DNA of 64,000 bases from Fructobacillus apis. Its GTDB lineage: Bacteria; Bacillota; Bacilli; Lactobacillales; Lactobacillaceae. The notes under the pieces are model-generated. The model saw only the letters and a list, made by a program, of their open reading frames with translations, was not told the origin of the DNA and did no database searches. The position numbers were made by a program, and so were the translations under genes. Position 1 is the stretch's first letter; each line of letters begins with the position of its first letter. Positions 23,660 to 31,689 of the stretch are shown here, piece by piece. The DNA lies in assembly GCF_023893635.1 (NCBI RefSeq), contig NZ_JAMWYK010000005.1, positions 1 to 64,000 of the forward strand, written 5' to 3'.

Positions 23660-24595
23660 ATGAAAAAGCAAGTAACCATTGTTGGTTCAACGAACATTGA
23701 TAAGGTCACTCGAGTGCCGCGTCTCGCGCTATCTGGCGAAACGCTTTCCACACCCCAACACCAAGAAGAAGTGATGGGAGGAAAGGGGCTCAACCAAGCC
23801 GTTGCCATCGCACGCTCTGGTGCAAAGGCCAACTTCATCACCAAGGTCGGGTCTGACTTTGACCTCAGCCAAAAAGTTAATGAAGAAAACTTAAACCTGG
23901 AATACGTCCTTCGCTCCGAGAAGTTCGAAACGGGGCAGGCTTACATCACGGTCTCAAAGGCAACGGGTGATAATATCATCTACGTCTACGAGGGCGCAAA
24001 CGGCGATTTGTCTGCCAAGGATATCTGGGACCAGCAAGAAGCCTTGAAGGGTTCTGATTTCTGCTTAACGCAACTTGAGATTCCTTTGGAAACGGCCTTG
24101 ACGGCCTTTAAAGAGGCAAAGGCAGCCGGGGTGACCACGGTGTTAAATCCGGCACCGGTTCCGGACCAAGACGACTTGCCAAAGGCTTTGTTGGAACAAA
24201 CGGATTTGATCATTCCAAACGAGCACGAAGCGGCGTTGATCACGGATATTCCGGTTTCAGACCGCGCGTCGTTGATTGCAAACGCCAACTACTTCTTTGA
24301 TTTGGGCTTGAAGCACGTGTTGATTACCCTCGGTGATAAGGGGGCCTTCTACAAGTCTGCTTCAGGTAAGGAAGTGATGGTGCCCGCCATCAAGACCACA
24401 GCAATCGATACGACTGCCGCTGGGGACACCTTCATCGGGGCCTTGCTTTCCCGCTTGTCACCATCATTTGACAACGTGGAAGGAGCGATTCGTTACGCGG
24501 TCGCGGCCTCGTCACTCACGGTGTCACAAGCAGGAGCGCTGCCATCCATTCCGGTTGAAAACGACGTCTTGGCCCAGTTGCCGAAGATGAGCTAA
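23660..24595 (+). CDS. rbsK: Ribokinase (PfkB family)
   Basis: 311 residues. PfkB signatures: GGKGLNQAVA near residue 40 and DTTAAGDTFIGALLSRL near residue 250 with the catalytic Asp. It phosphorylates ribose to ribose-5-P, the substrate of the divergent rpiA product. No ribose transporter is in the window. The N-terminal GSTNIDKV fits ribokinase better than fructokinase. Confidence 0.9.
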   Translation: MKKQVTIVGSTNIDKVTRVPRLALSGETLSTPQHQEEVMGGKGLNQAVAIARSGAKANFITKVGSDFDLSQKVNEENLNLEYVLRSEKFETGQAYITVSKATGDNIIYVYEGANGDLSAKDIWDQQEALKGSDFCLTQLEIPLETALTAFKEAKAAGVTTVLNPAPVPDQDDLPKALLEQTDLIIPNEHEAALITDIPVSDRASLIANANYFFDLGLKHVLITLGDKGAFYKSASGKEVMVPAIKTTAIDTTAAGDTFIGALLSRLSPSFDNVEGAIRYAVAASSLTVSQAGALPSIPVENDVLAQLPKMS

Positions 24596-24612
24596 GAAGA
24601 CGGAGGTGAATC

Positions 24613-24954
24613 TTGAAAATCAAAGACATTAAACTGAGACGAAAAGATTACTGGGTTTCCGTTGAACCGATTGAAACGCCCGAAGAGGCGCTGAAGGAAA
24701 ACGAAGGCTCCAATTCCGAGTACCCGAACCAGGTAATGGATTACCGGGTGCTGTCCTTTACCTTCGAAGACTACTTGATCATCGAGTGGGCCAAGGCCTT
24801 TCCGGGTCCCAACCCGCTCGACATCCTGCCCAGCCGAATGCAAGAAGATGACGTGACTGGCCTAGATATGAGCCACGGCATCATCTCCTTTGAAACCAAG
24901 GGGGCGAAGGATGACCGTGATTATAGGGTGACGATTAACACGGTCCGGTCGTAA
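24613..24954 (+). CDS. Hypothetical protein, 113 residues
   Basis: Start TTG 24613 follows a well-placed GGAGG, 17 nt after rbsK, so the two are probably cotranscribed. The protein is acidic and soluble, rich in Glu, Asp and Pro, with no signal peptide or membrane segment. I recognise no family. Codon use is like its neighbours. Confidence 0.65.
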   Translation: MKIKDIKLRRKDYWVSVEPIETPEEALKENEGSNSEYPNQVMDYRVLSFTFEDYLIIEWAKAFPGPNPLDILPSRMQEDDVTGLDMSHGIISFETKGAKDDRDYRVTINTVRS

Positions 24955-24970
24955 GTTCTTTCTATAATAA

Positions 24971-25017
24971 GGGCTGGCGTTTACTTTTAAAGAGAAGAAC
25001 AGCCTTTTTAAAAGTAA
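24971..25017 (+). promoter_or_regulatory. Alternative hairpins before lepB
   Basis: GGGCTG (24971-24976) can pair with CAGCC (25000-25004) before TTTTT as a terminator, while TTACTTTTAAA (24981-24991) can pair with TTTAAAAGTAA (25007-25017). The two folds overlap. It may simply terminate rbsK; regulation is speculative. Confidence 0.35.
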
Positions 25018-25074
25018 GAAAAGCGCTTGCGCCTTTATAAACAAACGAGTAAGCTTAGGTTGAGGGATAAGAAA

Positions 25075-25698
25075 ATGAAGAAATTATTTGCATTTATCTG
25101 GAACTGGGTTGTTCCAATCGCCATTGGTATTTTGGCTTACGTAGCCATCACTACTTTTTGGATTAACATCGTCACGATTAACGGTGACTCAATGGACCCT
25201 AACTTGTTAGACCAACAAAAGGTTTTGGTTCAAAAGACACAAAACGTGAAGCGCGGTGACGTGGTCGTCTTCGACGCCCGCGAAGAAGATCCTCGCATCA
25301 AGACTGGTAACAAGGACTACGTCAAGCGCGTAATCGCCGTTGCCGGTGACACAGTTTCTTACAAGAACGGTGACCTCTACGTCAACGACAAGAAGGTCGA
25401 TGAATCCTACATCAGCTCAGACGAGCGTAATGCTGGAACGGCCTCATCATTTGGTTCAAGCTGGAACCTTGATTCATTGGCCAAGACGGGCCTTTGGTCA
25501 GCTGAAGACCAAAAGGAAACGGTTGTGCCAAAGGACTCCTACTTCGTATTGGGAGACCATCGTTCCGTTTCAAACGATTCCCGTTACTTCGGATACATCC
25601 ACAAGAAGCACGTCATCGGAAAGATTCACGTACCATTCTGGTACTCATCAACGGTGAAGAACAACATCTCAAAGGATAGCGATCACTATTTCGCTTAA
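25075..25698 (+). CDS. lepB: Signal peptidase I
   Basis: 207 residues from ATG 25075 (GAGGGATAAGAAA before it), so that the protein begins MKKLFAFIWNW with one N-terminal membrane anchor (residues 8-28). Catalytic Ser is in GDSMDPNL near residue 41 and the general-base Lys in KRVIAVAGD near residue 84; the later GDHRSVSNDSR box is intact. It cleaves signal peptides of secreted proteins such as the WxL proteins just downstream. An insertion between residues 115 and 150 is typical of Gram-positive variants. Confidence 0.92.
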   Translation: MKKLFAFIWNWVVPIAIGILAYVAITTFWINIVTINGDSMDPNLLDQQKVLVQKTQNVKRGDVVVFDAREEDPRIKTGNKDYVKRVIAVAGDTVSYKNGDLYVNDKKVDESYISSDERNAGTASSFGSSWNLDSLAKTGLWSAEDQKETVVPKDSYFVLGDHRSVSNDSRYFGYIHKKHVIGKIHVPFWYSSTVKNNISKDSDHYFA

Positions 25699-25717
25699 TC
25701 CAATAAAAAAGATTTTA

Positions 25718-25756
25718 ATTTAAAAAGTCAGACCCGACCGGGCCTGGCTTTTTTTT
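25718..25756 (+). terminator. lepB terminator
   Basis: AAGTCAGACCCG/GGGCCTGGCTT stem with one mismatch, then T8. Its left arm is a copy of the recurrent GTCA-A/G-ACCCGAC motif. Confidence 0.88.
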
Positions 25757-26041
25757 GCGCCCCTTTAAACAATTCTATTCTGGTGTTACCATGGACGTGG
25801 GTTAAAAAATTTGAAATATAACCGCATCTTTTAATGTTCAATTTTTATAATAATTGTAATATTTAAGTTGATAATACGTCGTTGGTTTCTAAAGAACAAA
25901 CCCTAATTTATTATATTGAGACCCGTCCTTATGCGGTCTATACACTTTTATTAAAACTGTTGCTTTTATATTGACAACCGAAATAAAAGGGCATAAATTT
26001 ACATATATTGTAATATAAATGCAAAGAAGAGGACGAATATA
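25757..26041 (+). promoter_or_regulatory. AT-rich promoter region of the WxL locus
   Basis: No gene seen. TTGACA (25971-25976), 17 bp, then TAAATT (25994-25999) is the likely promoter. Near-identical ATTGTAATAT motifs lie at 25853 and 26008, the second within the inverted repeat TTACATATATTGTAA just after the -10. Both are candidate regulator sites. Confidence 0.6.
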
Positions 26042-26641
26042 ATGAAGAATTTTAAGAAGCTTAACTTAGCTGTTGCTACTTTGGCTGTTGCATCTGCAAT
26101 GGCACCTGTTTCAGCATTTGCTGCTGACACAAACAACTCAAAGGAAATGACGGGTCATTCATCAATTGAATTTACTGGAACAGATGGTGACATTACTTTG
26201 CAACAAGCACCAGACTTCGAATTCAAGTCACATGATTTGGCTGGTTTGAAGAACACCAAGGAATTTACTGCTGATGGTTCTACGTTCAAGGTATTGAACT
26301 TGTCAGGTAACGACAAGGGTTACTACATCACTGCCCAAGCTTCTGATTTGAAGACTGAAGGTGATGCATACACTTTGCCAACTGACCAGTTCTTCCTTCA
26401 AGCAACAAACGGTGATGAATCACAAAGCTCAATCAAGGGAAACATGACAGGATTTGATGCTTTGGACATCTTCAACAAGAAGCAAACTGTTGCAGTTGGA
26501 AACAAGGATGCGAACGGTACGATCGAATCTGGTAAGACGAACGCCAAGTTGACGCTTAAGAACGATAACGTTAAGGCATTGGCTTACAAGGGAACGATTG
26601 ATTACACGTTGAACAACGGCCCAGTGAGCTCAGACAAGTAA
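26042..26641 (+). CDS. Small WxL-domain-like secreted protein with Trp replaced by Tyr
   Basis: 199 residues: a clear signal peptide (cleavage near residue 28, SAFAA-DT) and one WxL-like domain. Domain landmarks are APDFEF near residue 58, GYYITA near residue 98 where GWxLxV is expected, and YKGTIDYTLNNGP at the C-terminus where YxATLTWTL is expected, so both motif tryptophans are Tyr. WxL domains bind the cell wall non-covalently. It lies ahead of DUF916/DUF3324 and large WxL-like genes, the usual Csc-type set. Codons are highly biased, suggesting strong expression. Assignment relies on context and domain pattern. Confidence 0.75.
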   Translation: MKNFKKLNLAVATLAVASAMAPVSAFAADTNNSKEMTGHSSIEFTGTDGDITLQQAPDFEFKSHDLAGLKNTKEFTADGSTFKVLNLSGNDKGYYITAQASDLKTEGDAYTLPTDQFFLQATNGDESQSSIKGNMTGFDALDIFNKKQTVAVGNKDANGTIESGKTNAKLTLKNDNVKALAYKGTIDYTLNNGPVSSDK

Positions 26642-26648
26642 TGAACGG

Positions 26649-26674
26649 CGGGCAGAAGCTTCTGCCCGTTTTTC
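26649..26674 (+). terminator. Terminator or attenuator after the small WxL gene
   Basis: CGGGCAGAAG/CTTCTGCCCG is a perfect inverted repeat followed by T5. Placed inside the locus, it would lower expression of the downstream genes relative to the first. Confidence 0.88.
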
Positions 26675-26707
26675 TTTCGATGCGCTTTTTAGAAAGGAGA
26701 TGGGCAC

Positions 26708-27810
26708 ATGAAGAAACTCTCTGTCCTGCTGGCATTCTTAGCTAGCTTAGTAATTTTTGGAGGCCAAATGGCTTCCGCAAACGATACGGATTCAAAGTTT
26801 AATGTTGAAGTTGTAAAAAACGACAAACAACGCGACAATTCAAATTCTTGGTACGATTTGAAGTTGAATCCAAATGAATCAACAACCTTGACGTTGAAGG
26901 TCACAAACCGTGATACGTCGGCTTCAACTTTTGATTTAGTTGCTTCACAGGCAACGACTGGTACTGGTATGACCATGTCAGCCAGTGATCCAATTGCAAA
27001 GGTCCAAAACGCGGTGATTCCATCGTTGCGTTTGGGTAATCAAATGCTGAGTTTTGACTCTTCTTCTGTAACCATTAATCCTGGTGAAACGAAGGAAATC
27101 AACTCGCACGTTCAAATGCCAGATCGTGAATTACCTGGTTCTTGGTTGGGGGACTGTACGTTCAAAAGCGTGTAACTAGTCGGGCTGCTAACGGGTACAC
27201 CAACCGATTTTCTTACTTAGCCTACGTTCAGTTATCCAACACGGATGCTGTCACAAAGGCAGATCTTTCTTTGAAAAACGTTTTTTACAAAGAACAGGGA
27301 CAAACTGGTAGAGTTAATATTGCGCTTCAAAACGATAAGCAAGGTTATGTTGGCAACGCTAGCTCAACGGTCGCTTTGCACCAAAAGGGTCAAAGCAACA
27401 ACGAAGTCGTCTATAATCAAAAAAACCAATCGATTGCGAATGGTTCAATCTTTACTTATCAGGTACCAACTAAGAAGTTGTCAGCCGGTAAGACTTACGT
27501 TGCTGATATCACCATTCACGATGAAAAGAACAACTTAACTTGGCACTGGAGCAAAGAATTTAAGACTTCTGCTCTTTTGCCGGTTACTGGTTGGGCAAAC
27601 AATAGCCCGTTAACCCGTGATTATCACTGGCTCTGGTGGTTGTTGTTAATCCCAGCATTAATCTGGTTCTTTATCATCTGGCGTCGAAACCGCAAGATGG
27701 TTGATATCATCGAAATTGTTTCAGGAAACCGATTCGAACGTCGTGTTTCGTACAAGGTTTACAAGCAAATGCTGAAGGATGGCATTGTTGTTCTCCTGAA
27801 AAATAAATAA
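26708..27810 (+). pseudogene. DUF916-DUF3324 WxL-associated membrane protein, frameshifted at a G tract
   Basis: Two overlapping ORFs (26708-27175 and 27142-27810) together encode a protein of about 367 residues: signal peptide (1-24), DUF916 peptidoglycan-binding region (to ~140), DUF3324 host-binding region (~145-280), a C-terminal membrane helix (WLWWLLLIPALIWFFIIW) and a basic tail. The frame breaks at the five-G tract 27148-27152 inside the conserved GSxLGGLYVQKR; one added G restores it exactly. It anchors WxL proteins to the wall. It may be a sequencing error, a phase-variable gene or a slippage site. Start follows AAAGGAGATGGGCAC. Confidence 0.85.
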
Positions 27811-27858
27811 AATACACTCGCCTAATGAGAGAATTTTAGAGGGAAAGGAGGGCGCACG

Positions 27859-29727
27859 ATGAAGAAGATGCTATTAGTATTGGCAGCTTTGTGCGGCCTC
27901 TTTTTCGTACATACAGAAAATGCATCGGCAAATTATACAAACCACACCGACAACACTGGACAAGTAACTGGTGAAAAAGGGGCGACCTACTACAATGTTT
28001 CCTCGTGGGAGGAAATGTTTGATGCTTACAGCGATTCCGACGAGTCAACCGTTTACTTGAATGTGACGGATGATATAAAAGGCTCACAGGACGCCTACAC
28101 TGGAGAGCGTGTTTCGGAAGGAAAGAGTCTCAAAATCATCGGAAATGGTCATACCCTTTATTTTGGCCAGTACGCAGATCCGACGCGCGGGACAAGTATT
28201 GGAGAAAGTTCTTCAAAAACGTCCGGGTTTTACGCTGATCGTAAACAATTGACTAGTAAGACAACGATGACGCTTGAAAATGCAAAGTGGGTTAATAGTA
28301 TTAACTACGGTATCTTTGAAGTGTCTGGTGATGCTTCGGTAACAACGGTTTATAAGGATGTTACAGAAACAAACGGTGCCGTTCTTGGTGGAACAGCTAT
28401 CATGAACCGAGCTGGTGCAATTAAGTTCTACGGCACGAATACCTTTAACATTACCGGAGCCCTTGGAAAGGACTGGGGAAGCGGTAAGCAAGACCCTACG
28501 AAATTTGGCGCAAAGCTGACAGAGGGTGGGGGATATGTTAACGCCAATTGGATTCAGGGTGGTAATGACATCACGGTTTACGATGGTTCCACAACGGTAA
28601 ATTCAAATGCGATGTATCAGAAAACAATCCACCACTTTGACTCCTCTAATTTTGATGACCAATTAACCGTTAAATCAAACGCTAAAATGGTTTGGAACTT
28701 GGATAACGTTTGGTTTTTGGAAGAACGTCCGGTCAAATCAAAGACTTGGAACATTGAAGACAATGCCCAATTCTTGATTAATGGAACCAAGAACACTTGT
28801 CGTTCAACGATTGAAAATGAATGGTTTGGTCGTGGAGCGGAAGCTGACCCATGGACCGTTAATGTTGGGAAGAAAGGTGTCTTTGACGCCCAGACTGCCG
28901 GAGCAATCAATTTGCTGACTTATGGTAATCGAAATGTTGCTTGGAATGTTGCCTCACGAGGAACATTTGCAATCCGCAACTTATCAACTGATCAACCATT
29001 GGTTACTGGCCGTTTCGGAACCGGAATCAACCTTGCTAAGAATGCACACATGGTTCTTCAAGCGAATAATCAGATTTTTAAAAACCTAAGTGATCCGATT
29101 AATTTGAACGGATCAGGTTTGCCGGTCTCTACTTCACGGAACTTCGATGGAAGTAATGCGACAAAGGGGCCCGAATCAATTGGTCGTATTGGAATGGCCT
29201 TTGGATTGGGAAGCTTTTTAAGTCCTGAATACCCAAAGAGCCTTTTAACCGAGTTGCAAAATGCCCATTACATTGAATGGGGCCATGGGACACCGGTTGT
29301 TTCATTTGGACAAAGCATTCTGGATCGTTTATTTAAATTTAGTTCTGATAGTTTGCCGAAGTCGGGCCTTTCAGCCTTTATCCCGGGACAGGACAAGATG
29401 AGCTTTACAGTCAATTCGAATATGGCTGACCCAGATGTTTCTGTCCAAGCTCGAATCAGTAAGCAGTCGATGCCTAACACCTTCCATTACTCATGGATGG
29501 ATAATAAGGGCAACGTTACAGGTCTTTCTTCGGATCCAAAAACAATTTGGACAATGAAGGACGGATACGACTATCGAGAAGATTTCTCTGGTTATAATTA
29601 CACAGCAAACTATGATCGTAATCATGGATTGATGTTGCAAACCACAAATCAATTAAAATCTGGGACGTATGATGATGCGACGATTGACTATACGTTAGTT
29701 GATGGTCCTACTAGTTCAGACGACTAA
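27859..29727 (+). CDS. Large WxL-like surface protein
   Basis: 622 residues with a signal peptide (residues 1-23, ending NASA-NY). The N-terminal half (SWEEMFDAYSDSDESTVYLNVTD, then IIGNGHTLYFG) resembles the beta-helix-type domain common in large LAB WxL adhesins. The C-terminus ends IDYTLVDGPTSSDD, almost identical to the end of the small protein at 26042, again Tyr for the WxL Trp. AAAGGAGG precedes the ATG. No LPxTG anchor is seen. Likely role: non-covalently wall-bound adhesin or polysaccharide-binding protein. Confidence 0.75.
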   Translation: MKKMLLVLAALCGLFFVHTENASANYTNHTDNTGQVTGEKGATYYNVSSWEEMFDAYSDSDESTVYLNVTDDIKGSQDAYTGERVSEGKSLKIIGNGHTLYFGQYADPTRGTSIGESSSKTSGFYADRKQLTSKTTMTLENAKWVNSINYGIFEVSGDASVTTVYKDVTETNGAVLGGTAIMNRAGAIKFYGTNTFNITGALGKDWGSGKQDPTKFGAKLTEGGGYVNANWIQGGNDITVYDGSTTVNSNAMYQKTIHHFDSSNFDDQLTVKSNAKMVWNLDNVWFLEERPVKSKTWNIEDNAQFLINGTKNTCRSTIENEWFGRGAEADPWTVNVGKKGVFDAQTAGAINLLTYGNRNVAWNVASRGTFAIRNLSTDQPLVTGRFGTGINLAKNAHMVLQANNQIFKNLSDPINLNGSGLPVSTSRNFDGSNATKGPESIGRIGMAFGLGSFLSPEYPKSLLTELQNAHYIEWGHGTPVVSFGQSILDRLFKFSSDSLPKSGLSAFIPGQDKMSFTVNSNMADPDVSVQARISKQSMPNTFHYSWMDNKGNVTGLSSDPKTIWTMKDGYDYREDFSGYNYTANYDRNHGLMLQTTNQLKSGTYDDATIDYTLVDGPTSSDD

Positions 29728-29736
29728 TAAAACTTA

Positions 29737-29770
29737 CGAAAAGAACCGCTGTGATGCGGTTCTTTTTTTG
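29737..29770 (+). terminator. Terminator of the WxL locus
   Basis: AAGAACCGC/GCGGTTCTT stem with a TGTGAT loop and T7. Confidence 0.9.
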
Positions 29771-29777
29771 TGTATCG

Positions 29778-29808
29778 AAAAAGACCGGCGGAGCCGGTCT
29801 TTGTTTTT
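29778..29808 (-). terminator. Terminator of the DUF536 gene
   Basis: AAAGACCGGC/GCCGGTCTTT stem with a GGA loop; the T tract on the minus strand lies just past the DUF536 stop. Confidence 0.85.
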
Positions 29809-29819
29809 AGATGGGAAAA

Positions 29820-30311
29820 TTACTTTTTCTTTTTACGAGACCACCAGTGCTTCTTTTGGTCTTCTTCCATTTCGATTCGTTGCACACGGGATGTCACCTT
29901 GTCCAACTGGCTCAACGTTGCCATTTGAAGGTGCTGTTGCTGGTCCACTGTCGTTTGGGACTTCTCCAAGTTGGATTCCGCACTCTTCAGGCTCGCCTTC
30001 AAGGTCGCGATGTGTTCCTGGCGGTCTTCCAATTGCTGATCTTTGTATCCGAGCTGCGATTCGAGCATCTGCAACTTCATCTTAAGAATCTCAACTTCAG
30101 CTTCCGTTTCAGCGTTCAATGAACCAAGATAAGCGTCGTTTTGAGGCTTCAAGGCCGCCAACTCGTCTTCTGTGTATGTTCCGTTCAAATCGATTCCACG
30201 CAACTTTGCACGGTGGAAGACCGTTTCGCGGTCAACACCGAGGTACAAAACAAGTTCTGCGGTTGAACCAAACGTATAGTAATCAATCATATTTTCGCGT
30301 TTAACTTTCAA
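29820..30311 (-). CDS. DUF536-like protein with HTH and coiled coil
   Basis: 163 residues from a TTG start at 30311. An ATG at 30326 is possible but contains the GGAGG that serves the TTG (ATGGAGG, then 8 nt). An N-terminal helix-turn-helix (TFGSTAELVLYLGVDRETVFHRAK) is followed by a coiled coil (residues ~70-140) and a very basic tail WWSRKKKK. This layout fits the DUF536 family, often seen beside plasmid replication genes; none is present here. Function unknown, DNA binding likely. Confidence 0.7.
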   Translation of the reverse strand: MKVKRENMIDYYTFGSTAELVLYLGVDRETVFHRAKLRGIDLNGTYTEDELAALKPQNDAYLGSLNAETEAEVEILKMKLQMLESQLGYKDQQLEDRQEHIATLKASLKSAESNLEKSQTTVDQQQHLQMATLSQLDKVTSRVQRIEMEEDQKKHWWSRKKKK

Positions 30312-30572
30312 CTGACTAACCTCCATTGGACACAGCCTTTTCGTGCTGGCTGTTTGTCTGAGTCAAAGAGTTGGTAGGCTTCATTAACCACAATTAAGAG
30401 ATGGAATCTCTTTTCTTCGGCTAACCCTACAATGGTTTATTATACCAAAAAACATTGTTAGGGCGGGCTTTGTGGGGATAAATTTATAAAAACGCAAGAC
30501 TCTTCCATGAAAAGCGAAAATTAAGTGTGCTATCATTGAGAAGAAGATTAGAATGGTTAAAAGGAGGACAAC

Positions 30573-31007
30573 ATGTTCATCACCATTATTTTTAACGCCG
30601 TTTGGGTCGGCGTTCTGGCTGGTATCTTGGGCTTCTTGGTCCAATCCGGATGGAAAAACGTTGTGAAAAGCGAAGAAGATAAAAAGACAGAAGCCTTGAG
30701 TATTGGAGCGGGGATCTTCATCGATCTCGGTAAGATGCGCCTGTTCTTATTGTCTATCCTGATGGGAATTATTTTTGTCATTTGGGCTAATTACGATTCA
30801 GCCATTACCGATGGATCAGGAACGGTCTTCGGGTTCATTGTTTGGTTGGCTACGGAGGGAATCTATGAACCTGTCTTCAAGAAGAAGGACTGGTTCTTCC
30901 ACAAGCCATGGCAGCAAGTTGTTTCGCACATTTTGGCCTTTATCTTGTGGGGCTGGACCATCTACTTGGTGGCCATTGGTTTGCCAATCTCCGGTGTTTA
31001 TTTCTAA
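30573..31007 (+). CDS. Hypothetical membrane protein, 144 residues
   Basis: Four predicted helices: residues 3-25, 53-72, 80-97 and 118-140. AAAGGAGGACAAC precedes the ATG. I recognise no family. It has its own terminator and no operon partners. Confidence 0.7.
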   Translation: MFITIIFNAVWVGVLAGILGFLVQSGWKNVVKSEEDKKTEALSIGAGIFIDLGKMRLFLLSILMGIIFVIWANYDSAITDGSGTVFGFIVWLATEGIYEPVFKKKDWFFHKPWQQVVSHILAFILWGWTIYLVAIGLPISGVYF

Positions 31008-31037
31008 GCGAAGGTGCTTATGTTTTAATTGTTAGTG

Positions 31038-31063
31038 AAAAGAGGCAAAAAAGCCTCTTTTTT
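31038..31063 (+). terminator. Terminator after the small membrane protein
   Basis: AAAGAGGC/GCCTCTTT stem with an AAAAAA loop and T6. Confidence 0.85.
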
Positions 31064-31114
31064 CTTTGTTGTCATTCGAAATATGAGAGCTTTCATATCG
31101 ATTTGGAATATTTA

Positions 31115-31165
31115 CGAACAAATGTTCGTATTTTTGTGGTAAATGGTGAGGGAAGCGGGTATAAT
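31115..31165 (+). promoter_or_regulatory. LexA-type SOS box and promoter of the XRE gene
   Basis: CGAACAAATGTTCG (31115-31128) fits the Gram-positive SOS box CGAAC-N4-GTTCG. TATAAT lies at 31160-31165; the -35 is weak. The box is about 30 bp upstream of the -10, in a position to repress. Confidence 0.7.
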
Positions 31166-31238
31166 ATAGACAGAAATCGAAGAAATGAAAGAACCTGCCT
31201 CCCACTAGATCGCGAAGCGATAGATAGGAAGGTGTTAT

Positions 31239-31556
31239 ATGGTTCTTGTTGGCAACACAATGTTTAGAGGTATCAATCAGAAGCGGGTCGAGTCGGAGTT
31301 GCGAGGCTACTTCCAGATTGATTTGGCAACCCGGATTAAGAATGCTCGACATGTGCACGGGCTTTCTCAGGCGCAGGTAGCAGCGCTGCTACATTTGTCC
31401 CAGTCCGCGATTTCCAAGTACGAATCAGGTCAGGTTCTTCCTGATTTGCTTGTGCTCTTGTCCTTCTGTCATCTGTACAAAAGAGAGCTAGAGAAGGCGT
31501 TTGACTGCCCTTTCTTTAGAGAGTATCAAGCCAAGCTTCCAGACATTGAAGACTGA
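31239..31556 (+). CDS. XRE family HTH regulator
   Basis: 105 residues with one Cro/CI-type helix-turn-helix at residues 30-85 (RIKNARHVHGLSQAQVAALL, then SQSAISKYESG). GGAAGGTG precedes the ATG. A LexA-type SOS box upstream suggests DNA-damage induction. No prophage or toxin gene adjoins it, so the target is unknown. Confidence 0.85.
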   Translation: MVLVGNTMFRGINQKRVESELRGYFQIDLATRIKNARHVHGLSQAQVAALLHLSQSAISKYESGQVLPDLLVLLSFCHLYKRELEKAFDCPFFREYQAKLPDIED

Positions 31557-31562
31557 TCAGCA

Positions 31563-31602
31563 AAAGCGGCGTCGACGTTATCGTTGGCGTCGTTTTTGTT
31601 TG
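31563..31602 (+). terminator. Terminator of the XRE gene
   Basis: GCGTCGACG and CGTTGGCGT pair with several G-U pairs around TTAT and are followed by CGTTTTTG. Confidence 0.55.
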
Positions 31603-31631
31603 GTCTGGATTTGTATCAATTTTTAGCCAAT

Positions 31632-31670
31632 AAAAAAGCACCGAAAGCAGGGGGCTTTCGATGCTTTTAT
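31632..31670 (-). terminator. Terminator of the MacB-like ABC gene
   Basis: AAAAGCA-CGAAAGC and GCTTTCG-TGCTTTT arms flank a short G-rich loop; the minus-strand T run follows. Confidence 0.8.
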
Positions 31671-31689
31671 GAAACTTAAGTTATGATGC

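Noticed and set aside
29820-30326. Integrated plasmid replication region
   Set aside because: The DUF536-like protein often accompanies plasmid replication genes, but no rep gene, iterons or mobilisation genes are present.
31239-31556. Toxin-antitoxin module with the XRE gene
   Set aside because: No partner toxin ORF lies on either side on the same strand.
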